64,000 bases of DNA from Anaerolineae bacterium (GTDB lineage Bacteria > Chloroflexota > Anaerolineae > Aggregatilineales > Phototrophicaceae): positions 93,464 to 157,463 of the forward strand of contig JAIOHM010000022.1 of NCBI GenBank assembly GCA_019912965.1, in the 5' to 3' direction. This document shows, piece after piece, positions 27,161 through 36,675 of this stretch (positions within the stretch are counted from its first letter, which is position 1; each line of letters opens with the position of its first letter). The notes under the pieces are model-generated. The model worked only from the letters and a program-made list of their open reading frames with translations, searched no databases and was not told the origin of the DNA. The translations under genes were made by a program, and so were the position numbers.

Positions 27161-27931
27161 ATGGGTGCAGCACTCGAAATTCGCAACTTACACGCTTCCA
27201 TTGAAGACAAACCTATTCTTCGTGGAGTCAATTTAACGGTCAAACAGGGCGAAGTTCACGCGCTCATGGGGCCGAATGGTTCAGGCAAAAGCACACTTGC
27301 CAATGTTCTGCTGGGTCATCCAGCATATCAGGTAACAGCCGGTCAGATCATTTTTGATGGTGTCGATCTGCTGGAATTAGATGCCGATGAACGTAGCCGA
27401 GCAGGCTTATTCCTCGCCTTCCAGTATCCGGTAGCCATCCCCGGTGTGACCCTCGCCAACTTCCTGCGTCAGGCCATTAATTCCCGTATGAAGGCCACTG
27501 ATCCAAATAGCAAGGGTATTTCCATACCGGAATTCCGCCGCCTGCTCAAAGCCAAGATGGACTTTTTGCAGATAGATCACAGCTTCGCCGGACGCTACCT
27601 GAATGAAGGTTTCAGTGGTGGCGAAAAGAAACGGGCTGAAATTCTGCAAATGGCGGCTCTTGAGCCGAAAATTTCCATTCTGGATGAAACCGACTCTGGC
27701 CTGGATATTGATGCACTTCGCATCGTCGCCGAAGGCGTCACCAAACTTCTGGGGCCAAATCTGGGAGTGCTGGTGATTACCCACTATCAGCGCATCCTGA
27801 ACTATATCAAACCCGAATTTGTCCATATCATGTTCGAGGGTCAGATCGTCGAAAACGGTGGCCCCGATTTGGCGCTCCGTCTAGAAGAATCCGGTTACGA
27901 CTGGATTCGTGAGAAGTACGGCACAGCCTAA
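27161..27931 (+). CDS. sufC: Fe-S cluster assembly ATPase SufC
   Basis: 256-residue soluble ABC ATPase that drives the SufBCD scaffold. Walker A is GPNGSGKST (about 37-45). The Q-loop region is [11 protein letters not shown], the signature [13 protein letters not shown], and Walker [17 protein letters not shown] with the Suf-type ETDSGLD. Length and motifs are standard. The RBS is AGGAGG. It is the first gene of the operon and sufB starts 11 bases downstream. Confidence 0.96.
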   Translation: MGAALEIRNLHASIEDKPILRGVNLTVKQGEVHALMGPNGSGKSTLANVLLGHPAYQVTAGQIIFDGVDLLELDADERSRAGLFLAFQYPVAIPGVTLANFLRQAINSRMKATDPNSKGISIPEFRRLLKAKMDFLQIDHSFAGRYLNEGFSGGEKKRAEILQMAALEPKISILDETDSGLDIDALRIVAEGVTKLLGPNLGVLVITHYQRILNYIKPEFVHIMFEGQIVENGGPDLALRLEESGYDWIREKYGTA

Positions 27932-27942
27932 GGAGAAACCAC

Positions 27943-29400
27943 ATGGTTGACTTTGAAGAACTGATTCCTAGTGATAAGCAGCTCACCGATGCCGAAACCG
28001 CCCTCAAAGGCTTAGGCAACTCGTATGAAGAAACCTACGGGTTTCACGATGATGATGTGACCTATTCGTTCAAGAGCCAAAAGGGTCTGAATGCCGAAAT
28101 TGTGCGCCAGATCAGCGAAATGAAGGGCGAGCCTGCCTGGATGACTGATTTCCGCCTCAAGGCATACGAAATCTTCCTGAGCAAGCCCACCCCCACATGG
28201 GGCGGCGATCTCACTGGCATCAATTACGATGATATCTACTATTATGTCCGTGCAACTGATGAGTCAGGACGCACATGGGAAGAAGTACCTCCAGAAATCA
28301 AAGACACATTCGACAAACTGGGTATCCCGGAAGCCGAGCAAAAATACCTCCAGGGTGTCAGTGCCCAATACGACTCTGAATCGGTCTACCACAACATCCG
28401 TCAGGATCTGGTCAATAAGGGTGTTATCTTCCTGGATATGGACTCCGCTCTCCGCGAATATCCCGATCTGGTGAAAGAATATTTCAGCACTGTAATCCCG
28501 GCAGCAGATAATAAATTTGCCGCACTCAACAGCGCTGTCTGGTCAGGCGGCTCGTTCATTTACGTCCCCCCAGGTGTGCATGTCGAAATGCCGCTACAGG
28601 CATACTTCCGCATCAACACCCAGAATATGGGGCAGTTTGAACGTACACTCATCATTGTAGATGAAGGCGCATATGTGCATTATGTCGAAGGCTGCACAGC
28701 TCCCACTTACAGCTCGGATAGCCTCCACAGCGCTGTCGTAGAAATCATCATCAAAGAAGGTGGACGCTGCCGTTACACGACCATCCAGAACTGGTCGAAT
28801 AATGTCTATAATCTCGTCACCAAACGCGCCGTTGCTCACAAAAATGCGACGATGGAATGGGTAGATGGCAACCTCGGCAGCAAGCTGACCATGAAATATC
28901 CAGCCGTTATTCTGGCGGGCGAAGGTGCACATGGCGAAGTCCTCTCCATCGCCTTCGCAGGTAAGGGACAGCATCAGGATGCAGGCGGTAAAATCACCCA
29001 CCTTGCTCCCAATACCAGCAGCCAGATCATCAGCAAATCCATCAGTAAAGATGGAGGCCGCGCCAGCTATCGTGGTCTGTTGAAGATTGTCGAAGGAGCG
29101 GATAACGTCAAAAGCAATGTGGTCTGCGATGCACTCCTGCTCGATGACCGCAGCCGTTCAGACACCTACCCCTCTATCGAAGTAGATGCCAAGAACGTCA
29201 CGATGGGGCACGAAGCCTCGGTCAGCAAAGTTGGTGAAGATCAACTTTTCTACCTGATGAGTCGAGGATTGAGCGAAGACGAAGCCAATGCGATGGTCGT
29301 CAACGGCTTCATCGAACCGCTGGTGAAAGAACTGCCGATGGAATACGCTCTCGAACTGAATCGCCTGATTCAAATTCAGCTTGAAGGCACAATCGGCTAA
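27943..29400 (+). CDS. sufB: Fe-S cluster assembly scaffold SufB
   Basis: 485-residue SufB, the beta-helix scaffold on which 4Fe-4S clusters are built with SufC and SufD. Recognised by [72 protein letters not shown] (a conserved Cys at its end), [21 protein letters not shown], and the C-terminal [29 protein letters not shown]. The longer tail with sufD is separated by a gap containing a hairpin. Confidence 0.96.
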   Translation: MVDFEELIPSDKQLTDAETALKGLGNSYEETYGFHDDDVTYSFKSQKGLNAEIVRQISEMKGEPAWMTDFRLKAYEIFLSKPTPTWGGDLTGINYDDIYYYVRATDESGRTWEEVPPEIKDTFDKLGIPEAEQKYLQGVSAQYDSESVYHNIRQDLVNKGVIFLDMDSALREYPDLVKEYFSTVIPAADNKFAALNSAVWSGGSFIYVPPGVHVEMPLQAYFRINTQNMGQFERTLIIVDEGAYVHYVEGCTAPTYSSDSLHSAVVEIIIKEGGRCRYTTIQNWSNNVYNLVTKRAVAHKNATMEWVDGNLGSKLTMKYPAVILAGEGAHGEVLSIAFAGKGQHQDAGGKITHLAPNTSSQIISKSISKDGGRASYRGLLKIVEGADNVKSNVVCDALLLDDRSRSDTYPSIEVDAKNVTMGHEASVSKVGEDQLFYLMSRGLSEDEANAMVVNGFIEPLVKELPMEYALELNRLIQIQLEGTIG

Positions 29401-29427
29401 TATTCTGAAATGAATGGGTAGCCGTTG

Positions 29428-29456
29428 GGGTAGGTTTGAACCCACTCCACCTACCC
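29428..29456 (+). other. Hairpin between sufB and sufD
   Basis: GGGTAGGT (29428-29435) pairs with ACCTACCC (29449-29456), followed by TTAAAA rather than a T-run. Possibly a processing or stabilising element. Confidence 0.4.
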
Positions 29457-29483
29457 TTAAAACCGATATTGAGGAGACAAACG

Positions 29484-30836
29484 GTGGTTGTTAGACAACG
29501 GCGGCGTTCAAATGCGTCTACCGCCCCAGGTTATAGCTTGGAAGATGTAAAAGCACTGAGTGCGGCCAATCATGAGCCAATGTGGCTTTTGGAAAGCCGG
29601 CTGGTTGCTTGGGAACTTTATGAAGATATGCCTATGCCGGACCTCACTGCCGAAGAATGGCGACGTACAGATTATCGCCACATTCGTTGGGAAGAGGCCG
29701 ACAAAATCATTACCCCGAATGGTGCAACGCTGGAAACTGTGCCAGAAGGCAACCGTGAACCCCTGATCGCTGGTCAGCAAGGCGGTTCGCTGGTGTTCGT
29801 GGATGGCAAAGTTGTCCATTATGAAATTGCTGATGAACTTGCAAGTCAAGGCATCATCTTTACGGATTTACTCACGGCCTGCCGCGAACACGAAGACTTG
29901 GTGCGTCATAACCTGATGACTAAAGCAGTTCACCCCGGCGAAGGCAAATTTGCTGCGCTGCACGCTGCTCTCTGGACGCATGGTGTATTCTTGTATGTAC
30001 CCAAAGGCAAAGTTGCTGAACTGCCGCTGCATGTGGTGATGTATAACACCCATTCCGGCGCAAGCCTCGGTCATGTTTTGGTTGTTGTGGAAGAAAATGC
30101 ACAGGCTACTGTTGTAGTTGATTATGCCTCATCAGAAGGCAAAACCCACTCCTCCTACATTGGCGCGACTGAACTTTTGGTAGGCGATACCGCCAATCTG
30201 CGCTATGTCAGTTTGCAGGACTGGAATCGGGAAACCTTCGAGTTCAGTTACCAGCGCGCCCGTGTTGGCCGTGATGCCAATCTCGATTGGATCGTCGGCA
30301 CGATGGGCGGTCAATTGGTCAAAGCCTATCTGGAAATCGAACTGGATGGCAAAGGCGCGAATGGTCGCATGTCCGGCTTCTTCTTTGCCGATGGTGAACA
30401 GCTTTTCGATCACGACACCCAACAGAATCACAACGCACCATTGACCAATTCCGACCTTCTGTTCAAAGGTGCTGCCAGAGATACCGCCCGCACCGTCTGG
30501 CAGGGCATGATTAAGTCGCTGCCCAAAATGCAAAAGATCGATGGCTATCAGGCCAGCCGCAACTTACTCTTGAGTGAAGATGCCCGCATGGATGGCATCC
30601 CCGGCTTAGAGATTGAAGCTGACGATGTTGCCTGCTCACACGCCGCCACTTTCGGGACGTTGGAAAAAGAACCCATCTTCTATCTCATGAGCCGGGGCAT
30701 TGAACGGCCTACAGCCGAACTGATGGTGATTGACGGTTTCTTCGACGAACTCTTGCAGCGTATACCTTTCGAGCGTGTGCGTGAACGCCTTCAAGCGGCA
30801 ATGGAAAGCAAAATTGTTGGCAGCAGCCGAAGCTAG
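29484..30836 (+). CDS. sufD: Fe-S cluster assembly protein SufD
   Basis: 450 residues, SufD, partner of SufB in the SufBC2D complex. Start GTG at 29484 is chosen because GAGGAG (29471-29476) precedes it; a TTG at 29436 would add 16 residues and bury that site. Family features are NHEPMWLLESRLVAWELYEDMP at the N-terminus (ten residues of it diagnostic), YVPKGKVAELPLHVV, DWNRETFEF, HDTQQNHNAPLTNSDLLFKGA, and the terminal YLMSRGIERPTAELMVIDGFFDELLQRIP. The Suf-typical C-terminal His is in SCSHAATFG-like ACSHAATFG. Confidence 0.93.
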   Translation: MVVRQRRRSNASTAPGYSLEDVKALSAANHEPMWLLESRLVAWELYEDMPMPDLTAEEWRRTDYRHIRWEEADKIITPNGATLETVPEGNREPLIAGQQGGSLVFVDGKVVHYEIADELASQGIIFTDLLTACREHEDLVRHNLMTKAVHPGEGKFAALHAALWTHGVFLYVPKGKVAELPLHVVMYNTHSGASLGHVLVVVEENAQATVVVDYASSEGKTHSSYIGATELLVGDTANLRYVSLQDWNRETFEFSYQRARVGRDANLDWIVGTMGGQLVKAYLEIELDGKGANGRMSGFFFADGEQLFDHDTQQNHNAPLTNSDLLFKGAARDTARTVWQGMIKSLPKMQKIDGYQASRNLLLSEDARMDGIPGLEIEADDVACSHAATFGTLEKEPIFYLMSRGIERPTAELMVIDGFFDELLQRIPFERVRERLQAAMESKIVGSSRS

Positions 30837-30861
30837 AGGCTAAAACAGTGTAGAATCGCAG

Positions 30862-30896
30862 AAGGCGCGCCATCATAATAGACGCGCCTTTTGTTA
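30862..30896 (+). terminator. Terminator or attenuator between sufD and sufS
   Basis: AAGGCGCG (30862-30869) pairs with CGCGCCTT (30883-30890), then TTGTT. It would uncouple sufCBD from sufS-sufU levels. Confidence 0.65.
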
Positions 30897-30910
30897 AACA
30901 AGGACTGCTC

Positions 30911-32164
30911 ATGACTGCTGATACACAAATCAAAACGTATGATGTTGAAGCTGTTCGTCAGAACTTCCCAATCTTGCATCAGGAACACCACCCTGGTGTA
31001 CCCCTGATTTATCTGGATAACGCTGCTTCCAGTCAAAAACCCCTTCAGGTAATCGAAGCATTGGACAACTACTATCGTTTATACAATGCCAATGTCCATC
31101 GGGGCATTCACAAACTAAGCGAAGCCGCAACTTCGGCCTATGAGGGAGCACGGCTTAAAATCCGCAAATTCATTAACGCATCCAGCAAGCGCGAAATTAT
31201 TTTCACACGTGGCACAACCGAAAGCATCAATCTCGTCGCTCAAACTTGGGGACGCGCGAACCTAAAACCCGGAGATGTCGTCATCTCAACCATTATGGAA
31301 CATCATTCCAATATCGTTCCATGGCAAATTTTGGCTGCCGAAAAAGGGTTTACTATTCGTTACATCCCGATTTTGCCTGATGGCACATTGGATATGGAAG
31401 CCCTGACTGCCCTGCTCCGGTCTGAGTCTGTTAAACTCGTCACCGTGATGCATGTTTCCAATGTCCTCGGCACAATCAATCCAGTTGAAGAAATCATTCA
31501 AAAAGCCCATGCAGTCGGCGCGCTTGTGCTTATCGATGGTGCACAGAGCATTCCGCACATGCCTATCGATGTACAAGCCTTGGATGCTGATTTCTTTGCC
31601 TTTAGCGGGCATAAAATGATCGGCCCAACCGGAGTTGGCGTACTCTACGGCAAACGCGCCCATTTGGAAGCCATGCCCCCTTGGATGGGCGGTGGCGACA
31701 TGATTTCCAGTGTCCGGTTGGAAGGCAGTACATGGAATGACTTACCCTACAAATTTGAGGCTGGAACACCTGCCATTGCCGAAGTTATTGGCCTCGGTCA
31801 TGCGGTGGACTACCTGACCGAACTCGGCATGGATAAAATTCACGCCCATGAACAGACCATCACCGAGTACGCCCTTGATCGCCTTACAGAAGTTCCCGGC
31901 TTGACTGTCTTTGGCCCGGATGCTTCAAAGAAAGGTGCAGTAGCCGCTTTCCAATTTGGGGATATTCACGCACATGATGTTGCTCAACTGCTGGACGCAC
32001 AAGGAATTGCTGTTCGCGCAGGCCACCACTGTGCCATGCCGCTGCACGAACATCTCAAAGTTAGTGCAACAGCCCGTGCCAGTTTCTATCTCTACAACAC
32101 AACATCTGAGGTTGACGCCCTCATCGAAGCGTTATATAAAGCCAGAAAGACATTCAACGTATAA
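30911..32164 (+). CDS. sufS: SufS-type cysteine desulfurase
   Basis: 417-residue group II cysteine desulfurase using PLP to take sulfur from cysteine. Seen are YLDNAASSQKP, NVHRGIHKLSEAAT, FTRGTTESINLVAQ, the PLP Lys235 in FSGHKMIGPTGVGVLYG, and the sulfur-accepting Cys374 in RAGHHCAMPLHEHL. Group II enzymes hand the persulfide to SufE or SufU; a SufU-type gene follows 54 bases downstream, which fits. RBS AAGGA. A hairpin with a short T-run lies just upstream. Confidence 0.95.
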   Translation: MTADTQIKTYDVEAVRQNFPILHQEHHPGVPLIYLDNAASSQKPLQVIEALDNYYRLYNANVHRGIHKLSEAATSAYEGARLKIRKFINASSKREIIFTRGTTESINLVAQTWGRANLKPGDVVISTIMEHHSNIVPWQILAAEKGFTIRYIPILPDGTLDMEALTALLRSESVKLVTVMHVSNVLGTINPVEEIIQKAHAVGALVLIDGAQSIPHMPIDVQALDADFFAFSGHKMIGPTGVGVLYGKRAHLEAMPPWMGGGDMISSVRLEGSTWNDLPYKFEAGTPAIAEVIGLGHAVDYLTELGMDKIHAHEQTITEYALDRLTEVPGLTVFGPDASKKGAVAAFQFGDIHAHDVAQLLDAQGIAVRAGHHCAMPLHEHLKVSATARASFYLYNTTSEVDALIEALYKARKTFNV

Positions 32165-32218
32165 GATTGTCTTCGCCTCTAACTGTGATGTAGATGCGGA
32201 TTGAAAAGGAGTCCAATC

Positions 32219-32617
32219 ATGGACATGTACCGCGAAATCATCCTTGACCATGCTCGCAGTCCTCGACATCCCGGCATACTGAACCCAGCAGATGTTGACC
32301 ATGAGGAACACAATCCGCTTTGCGGCGACCGTTTGCGCCTCACACTGCGATTAGACGAAAACCAATGCATCACCGATATTGCATGGGATGGCGAAGGCTG
32401 CGCTATCAGTCAGGCGACCGCCTCCATGTTAAGCGAAGAAATTCTTGGCAAGACACTGGAAGAAGTCCGCCAGCTTACCAAAGATGATATTTTGGAACTG
32501 GTTGGCATTCCTCTAACCATTAATCGCGTTAAATGTGCCCTGCTCTCTCTCAAAGCGTTGATTGTTGGAACGCAGGGTTTGACCGAATGGCAAGTAATTG
32601 AAGATAAGGAAGATTGA
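32219..32617 (+). CDS. sufU: SufU-type sulfur transfer/scaffold protein
   Basis: 132 residues, IscU/SufU fold. Start ATG 32219 is set by AAAGGAG at 32205-32211; a TTG at 32201 is rejected. The three Cys ligand positions are visible: HNPLCGDRLRL, WDGEGCAISQATASMLSE and RVKCALLSLKAL. The insertion between the first and second regions and the D-containing HNPLCGD motif favour SufU, a zinc-dependent sulfur acceptor for SufS, over IscU. The stop overlaps the next start by one base. Confidence 0.92.
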   Translation: MDMYREIILDHARSPRHPGILNPADVDHEEHNPLCGDRLRLTLRLDENQCITDIAWDGEGCAISQATASMLSEEILGKTLEEVRQLTKDDILELVGIPLTINRVKCALLSLKALIVGTQGLTEWQVIEDKED

Positions 32618-32937
32618 TGACTTCTGAATTCATCACAGTTGCGACCACCAGTGAAATTCCACTTGGTGAAAGAATAGTTGTTGAAATTGGACGGCGATGG
32701 ATCGCCATTTTCAACGTTGACGGTCAATACTATGCGATTGAAGATCGCTGCACCCATGATGATGGCCCGCTGGCGGAAGGTGAATTGCACGATTGCATCA
32801 TCGAATGTCCTCGTCATGGTGCAACCTTCGACATTAGAACGGGCAAAGTGCTTAGCGCCCCTGCCCTTGTAGATGTTCCCGCTTTTACCGTGCGTGTTAA
32901 CAATGATGAAATCCAGATTGGGCCGCGCAAGTCATAG
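32617..32937 (+). CDS. Rieske-type 2Fe-2S protein
   Basis: 106 residues, single Rieske domain of the NirD/ferredoxin-component type. Ligands are Cys-x-His in EDRCTHDDGPL and Cys-x2-His in ECPRHGATFD, 16 residues apart. No membrane anchor, so it is soluble. It overlaps sufU by one base (TGATGA), a frequent neighbour arrangement in suf operons. It may donate electrons during cluster assembly or simply serve an oxygenase elsewhere; neither can be decided here. Confidence 0.88.
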   Translation: MTSEFITVATTSEIPLGERIVVEIGRRWIAIFNVDGQYYAIEDRCTHDDGPLAEGELHDCIIECPRHGATFDIRTGKVLSAPALVDVPAFTVRVNNDEIQIGPRKS

Positions 32938-32975
32938 CTCATGCAGTTGTATTTTTTGAAAGCTGAAAGCCATTT

Positions 32976-33755
32976 ATGAATCTCGATCATATCTATCAGG
33001 GACAAACCCTCATTCTTGGTCATAGAGGAGCCAGTGCCTATGCCCCTATGAACACAATACCTGCTTTTGAATTGGCGGTTCAGCAGGGTGCAGATGGTGT
33101 TGAACTGGATGTGCATCTTTCCAAAGATGGTCACTTGATTGTGCTCCATGATTTCACAGTTGACCATACAACTGTTTCAACTGGCTATGCGAAAGATATG
33201 ACACTTGCCCAGTTAAAAGAACTCGATCCGGGAAATAAATTCAGCACAGCATTCGCGGGAACACGCATTCCAACGCTGGATGAAGTATTTGAAGCTGTCG
33301 GACAAAATTTCCGCCTTATCAATATCGAAATCAAATCGGTGAATATTGAAAATACAGACGGTGTGGAACAAGCTACTGCCGATTGTATCCAACGCCACAA
33401 TCTACAAAACAGCGTAATTATTTCCTCGTTCAACCCCTATGCCTTACACCGTTTCCGTGCCATTATGCCCGAAGTAGCCATTGGCTACCTTTATGAATCC
33501 GACACCACCCATACCCCGGCAGGCAATGTTGCACTGGCCCTTATGGATGGCATTTCCTATCAAGCCCGCCACCCACACCATGCCATAATTGACGCGGCTT
33601 ACATGGAATCAGCACATAGTAACGGCTATCGTATCAACACCTGGACGGTGAACGATCCCGCACGCGCCCTTGAACTTCAACGGATTGGCGTTGACGCCAT
33701 CATCACCGACAAACCAGACCTGATGATTGAGACATTGCGTGGCGCAGTTGGCTAA
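32976..33755 (+). CDS. Glycerophosphodiester phosphodiesterase
   Basis: 259-residue GDPD TIM barrel that splits glycerophosphodiesters into glycerol 3-phosphate and an alcohol. Catalytic and metal motifs are GHRGASAYAP, GADGVELDVHLSKDGHLIVLHD and IEIKS. In the segment that normally reads P-E-N-T the Glu is replaced by Met (APMNTIPAF), while HRG, the ELD pair and HD are kept. No signal peptide is seen, so it is probably cytoplasmic. The C-terminus (VDAIITDKPDLM) is typical. The following methyltransferase frame overlaps its last 29 bases. Confidence 0.88.
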   Translation: MNLDHIYQGQTLILGHRGASAYAPMNTIPAFELAVQQGADGVELDVHLSKDGHLIVLHDFTVDHTTVSTGYAKDMTLAQLKELDPGNKFSTAFAGTRIPTLDEVFEAVGQNFRLINIEIKSVNIENTDGVEQATADCIQRHNLQNSVIISSFNPYALHRFRAIMPEVAIGYLYESDTTHTPAGNVALALMDGISYQARHPHHAIIDAAYMESAHSNGYRINTWTVNDPARALELQRIGVDAIITDKPDLMIETLRGAVG

Positions 33756-34395
33756 ACTCTGGTGGCGCTTGGTGCGCTTTGGTTTCCATCTCCTTTATAA
33801 CGAGCTTGCCTTCACCTATGACTGGGTAAGTTACATTGTGTCGCTTGGAGAATGGCGTTCATGGGTACGAGCATCGCTCAAATATCTCACCGCGCCCTCC
33901 GATGGCCTCATTCTGGAATTAGCGCACGGCACAGGCAATCTTCAACTTGATCTGAACGCGGTTGGCTACCACACTATCGGTTATGATCTCTCGCCCAATA
34001 TGGGGAGTATCGCCCAACGCAAACTCATCCGCGCCGGATTTACACCTCGGTTGGTGCGCGGAAGAGCACAGCAGTTGCCGTTCCAAAATGCAACCTTTAA
34101 TGCTGTCATCAGCACTTTCCCGACTGAGTTTATCCTCGCCCCGGAAACCCTCCGCGAAGTTCACCGTGTATTGCGGTCTGCTGGTCAGTTCATTATCGTA
34201 CCAAACGGCGTACTAACAGGCAGGGGAGCAACTCAGATGGGATTAGAATGGCTTTACCGCATTACAGGGCAGCGAGAAGGTAGCGGCTTTGATATTGTTG
34301 GCTATTTCGCCATCCATGGTTTTGATGCCCAGTTTATCAACGAACCCTGTACCCATAGTATCGCGCAGGTCATTTTGGCGCGTAAACAGGACTAG
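33727..34395 (+). CDS. Class I SAM-dependent methyltransferase
   Basis: Up to 222 residues. The SAM-binding loop ILELAHGTGNLQLDL (about 58-72), the acidic residue of motif II (YDLSPNM) and the later RVLRSAGQFIIVPNG fit a UbiE/Methyltransf_11-type fold. The start is uncertain: TTG 33727, GTG 33739 and TTG 33748 are in frame and all overlap or touch the end of the GDPD gene. The N-terminal YNELAFTYDWVSYIVSLGEWRSW resembles the lead of membrane-associated lipid or quinone methyltransferases, but the substrate is unknown. Confidence 0.75.
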   Translation: MRHCVAQLAKLWWRLVRFGFHLLYNELAFTYDWVSYIVSLGEWRSWVRASLKYLTAPSDGLILELAHGTGNLQLDLNAVGYHTIGYDLSPNMGSIAQRKLIRAGFTPRLVRGRAQQLPFQNATFNAVISTFPTEFILAPETLREVHRVLRSAGQFIIVPNGVLTGRGATQMGLEWLYRITGQREGSGFDIVGYFAIHGFDAQFINEPCTHSIAQVILARKQD

Positions 34396-34433
34396 ATTTC
34401 AAAAAAAGCCTGTGCTACACTACTGGAAATATG

Positions 34434-34507
34434 GTGGCTATAGCTCAGTTGGTTAGAGCGCCTGGTTGTGGCCCATGAGGCCGTGGGTTCAAGTCCCACT
34501 AGCCACC
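34434..34507 (+). tRNA. tRNA-His (GTG anticodon)
   Basis: Acceptor GTGGCTA/TAGCCAC, D arm GCTC-GAGC, anticodon loop TTGTGGC (anticodon 34468-34470), T arm GTGGG-TTCAAGT-CCCAC. A G at 34433 provides G-1 facing C73, the histidine identity pair, and CCA follows at 34508-34510. The anticodon stem CCTGG/CCATG has a C-T mismatch at the second pair. Confidence 0.93.
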
Positions 34508-34514
34508 CCAAAAT

Positions 34515-34538
34515 AAACGCCCTTAAATGGGCGTTTTG
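34515..34538 (+). terminator. Terminator of tRNA-His
   Basis: AAACGCCC (34515-34522) with GGGCGTTT (34529-34536), followed by T and G; eight base pairs. Confidence 0.75.
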
Positions 34539-34572
34539 ATTCAATATTTCTGGCTTTCTCAGTACGACGAAT

Positions 34573-35781
34573 TCATTGTCCCGGACGCCGCACCTTCGCC
34601 CGTTTGCGGCGCAAAATCAGCCGCAACCCCATTCTATAGTACTGGATTTCGCGTGCAATCTGTGATGATGGCACAGCTACAGGCTCATCTAGCGTTGCTG
34701 TAACTGCCTTCATCTCCTGTGTCTGGCTGGGTCGTGGCAATCCAAACAGATCGAACACACTGATTTCCGCTGTATCCATTGAAGCAATGCTGGACGCTGT
34801 AACCAGTGGTTGATCAACCTGTGTGGTAGTAAATGAAGTCGGCTTCTCATCTTCAATCAGTGGTACACTGACCTCTAGCATCTCACGTGCAATATCTGGC
34901 TTTTCAACCAGTGGAGAGTGAGTCGGGGTTGCTTCATGCACAACTGGAGGAACGGAATATTCGTCTACAGTTGATGATTCTGAAATCGGCTCTGCAACTG
35001 GATGTATGTCAGGGGAAATTTCACTATTAGATTGCGACTCATCTTGAGGGATTGAAGATGACTCAACAGGAATAGCCGGGGCTGAAACTTCTATTGTCTC
35101 AACAAATGCTGGTGTAATGATTGGCTTCTCCGGCTCAACCACAACAGAAGTTTCCAGTACAGGACGGCGGGGACGGGTATCATCATCCGAAACTGGTGGC
35201 TCAATAATCGGGATGGATTCCACAATATCTTGTTCAGCTTTTGCTGATTTACTCGATGGATGACGCGGTTTGTATTGAAGCCGTCCCTCATAATCCGGCG
35301 CATCCCGCATAGCAGATTTCGCCTCATATTTTTCACCCGGTGCGACTTGTTGAATGACTTTCCACAAAGTCCGCAGCCCATCCATCATCGCATTTTCAAC
35401 CTGCCGTTTGGTGCTAATTGCATTCCGTACACCACTTAGCACGCCGCCGAGATCATAATTGAATGTCCACTGAACGATTGTACCTTCGGGGATTTCTTGT
35501 AACCGGATGCGCCCTTTGCTCTCACGGTACGGCGCACCATCCACAAAAGTGTACTCGTATCCCAACCCTTCATACCAAGCAGTCGTTTCAGCCACATACT
35601 CGCGTCCGCCCGCAGTGGTATACCGCCAGCGCACACCCACCCCCTCGCGACGTGAAGGAGTCAGGATAGACACGTTGTTGCAATCCACCTGCCAGTTTGG
35701 GTTCTTGCTAATGTCGCTGATGTATTTCCAGACGGTTTCTGGTGATTTGGGGATCAGAATGCGGTGGTCTAAAATATTCAT
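34573..35781 (-). CDS. SRPBCC-domain protein with long disordered acidic region
   Basis: 402 residues. Residues 1-145 form a START/SRPBCC-like lipid-binding fold: ILIPKSPETVWKYISDISKNPNWQ, WRYTTAGGREYVAE, EGTIVQWTFNYDLGG, and a long C-terminal helix. About 200 residues follow that are rich in Pro, Glu, Ser, Val and Thr (IVESIPIIEPPVSDDD and similar) and probably disordered. A short basic tail at the end (YRMGLRLILRRKRAKVRRPG) may touch membrane or nucleic acid. Function unknown; the fold suggests binding of a hydrophobic ligand. It is convergent with tRNA-His. Confidence 0.7.
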   Translation of the reverse strand: MNILDHRILIPKSPETVWKYISDISKNPNWQVDCNNVSILTPSRREGVGVRWRYTTAGGREYVAETTAWYEGLGYEYTFVDGAPYRESKGRIRLQEIPEGTIVQWTFNYDLGGVLSGVRNAISTKRQVENAMMDGLRTLWKVIQQVAPGEKYEAKSAMRDAPDYEGRLQYKPRHPSSKSAKAEQDIVESIPIIEPPVSDDDTRPRRPVLETSVVVEPEKPIITPAFVETIEVSAPAIPVESSSIPQDESQSNSEISPDIHPVAEPISESSTVDEYSVPPVVHEATPTHSPLVEKPDIAREMLEVSVPLIEDEKPTSFTTTQVDQPLVTASSIASMDTAEISVFDLFGLPRPSQTQEMKAVTATLDEPVAVPSSQIAREIQYYRMGLRLILRRKRAKVRRPGQ

Positions 35782-35856
35782 CAGAAGTCAGGTTTATTAT
35801 ACGTAGTTCAATAACACACTTTATGTTACACTGGCTCACATTGTACCATACTGGGA

Positions 35857-36156
35857 ATGACCGCAAAAGGCAAACCGATGCCCGGCCCAACGACGGTTTT
35901 TGGTTTTATCTTGGCAACTTTGTTTGGTGCAGTCTTCCATCTGATTATGGGTGGGGATGCGCGGCGTTTGGCTTTGTTTCTCCTGGCTGGATGGTTGGGC
36001 TTCGGTCTGGGGCATGTATTGGGTGCGATCCTTGACATCAACATCTTGAACATTGGTACCCTGCGGATTGTTACCGCCTCGGTCGGGGCAGTTGTCGCCC
36101 TCATTGTTGCCCATATTTTAACCAGTGATAGAAAACGTAAACAATCAACGCGCTAA
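35857..36156 (+). CDS. Small multi-pass membrane protein
   Basis: 99 residues with three hydrophobic segments (about 12-31, 38-57 and 65-88) and basic ends (MTAKGK and SDRKRKQSTR). The second Met (MPGPTTV, 35878) is an alternative start. No family recognised. It begins a run of three small membrane-associated genes on the plus strand. Confidence 0.55.
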   Translation: MTAKGKPMPGPTTVFGFILATLFGAVFHLIMGGDARRLALFLLAGWLGFGLGHVLGAILDINILNIGTLRIVTASVGAVVALIVAHILTSDRKRKQSTR

Positions 36157-36165
36157 GGCATTGTA

Positions 36166-36675
36166 ATGACTGAACAACAAACACCTCCTGTAGGTGAAAC
36201 CGCAACAGACGAATCGAGTAGCAAATGGACTATCCAGCGTGTCACTGTACTCGCAGCAGGCGCTCTGGGTGGCATTCTGGTGGTCATTTTCCTCATCGGC
36301 CTCGCCCTTGCTTTATTCGCCGATGTACAACCAACCGCTGCCCGCATCCAGGTAATCCGCGACATCTTCGTTATCCTCATCGGTCTGGAATTAATACTGA
36401 TAGTTGCTGCGCTGGCAGTGCTCGTTGTTCAAGTCGCCCGTTTGATCACCTTACTAAAATCGGAAACCAAACCCATCCTTGAAAATGCGCAGGAAGCCAC
36501 CCGCAGTGCCAAAAACACGGTTGATTTTGTCAGCAGCAATGTGACACAACCCATCGTTCGCGTCGGCTCATTTATGGCAGGCGCACGGGTACTGCTGCGC
36601 GATGTCGGAGGTATCCGTCGCGCCATCCGCAGAACAACCACAAAAGGAGAGAAGAATGGCGCAGGAAAATCATGA
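36166..36675 (+). CDS. Membrane protein with two helices and an amphipathic tail
   Basis: 169 residues. Polar N-terminus, then transmembrane helices at about 30-52 and 66-90, and a helical region with the flavour of DUF948-type proteins (SETKPILENAQEATRSAKNTVDFVSSNVTQPIVRVGSFMAG). The end is basic (RRAIRRTTTKGEKNG). I cannot name a function. Its end overlaps the next gene by 20 bases. Confidence 0.6.
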   Translation: MTEQQTPPVGETATDESSSKWTIQRVTVLAAGALGGILVVIFLIGLALALFADVQPTAARIQVIRDIFVILIGLELILIVAALAVLVVQVARLITLLKSETKPILENAQEATRSAKNTVDFVSSNVTQPIVRVGSFMAGARVLLRDVGGIRRAIRRTTTKGEKNGAGKS

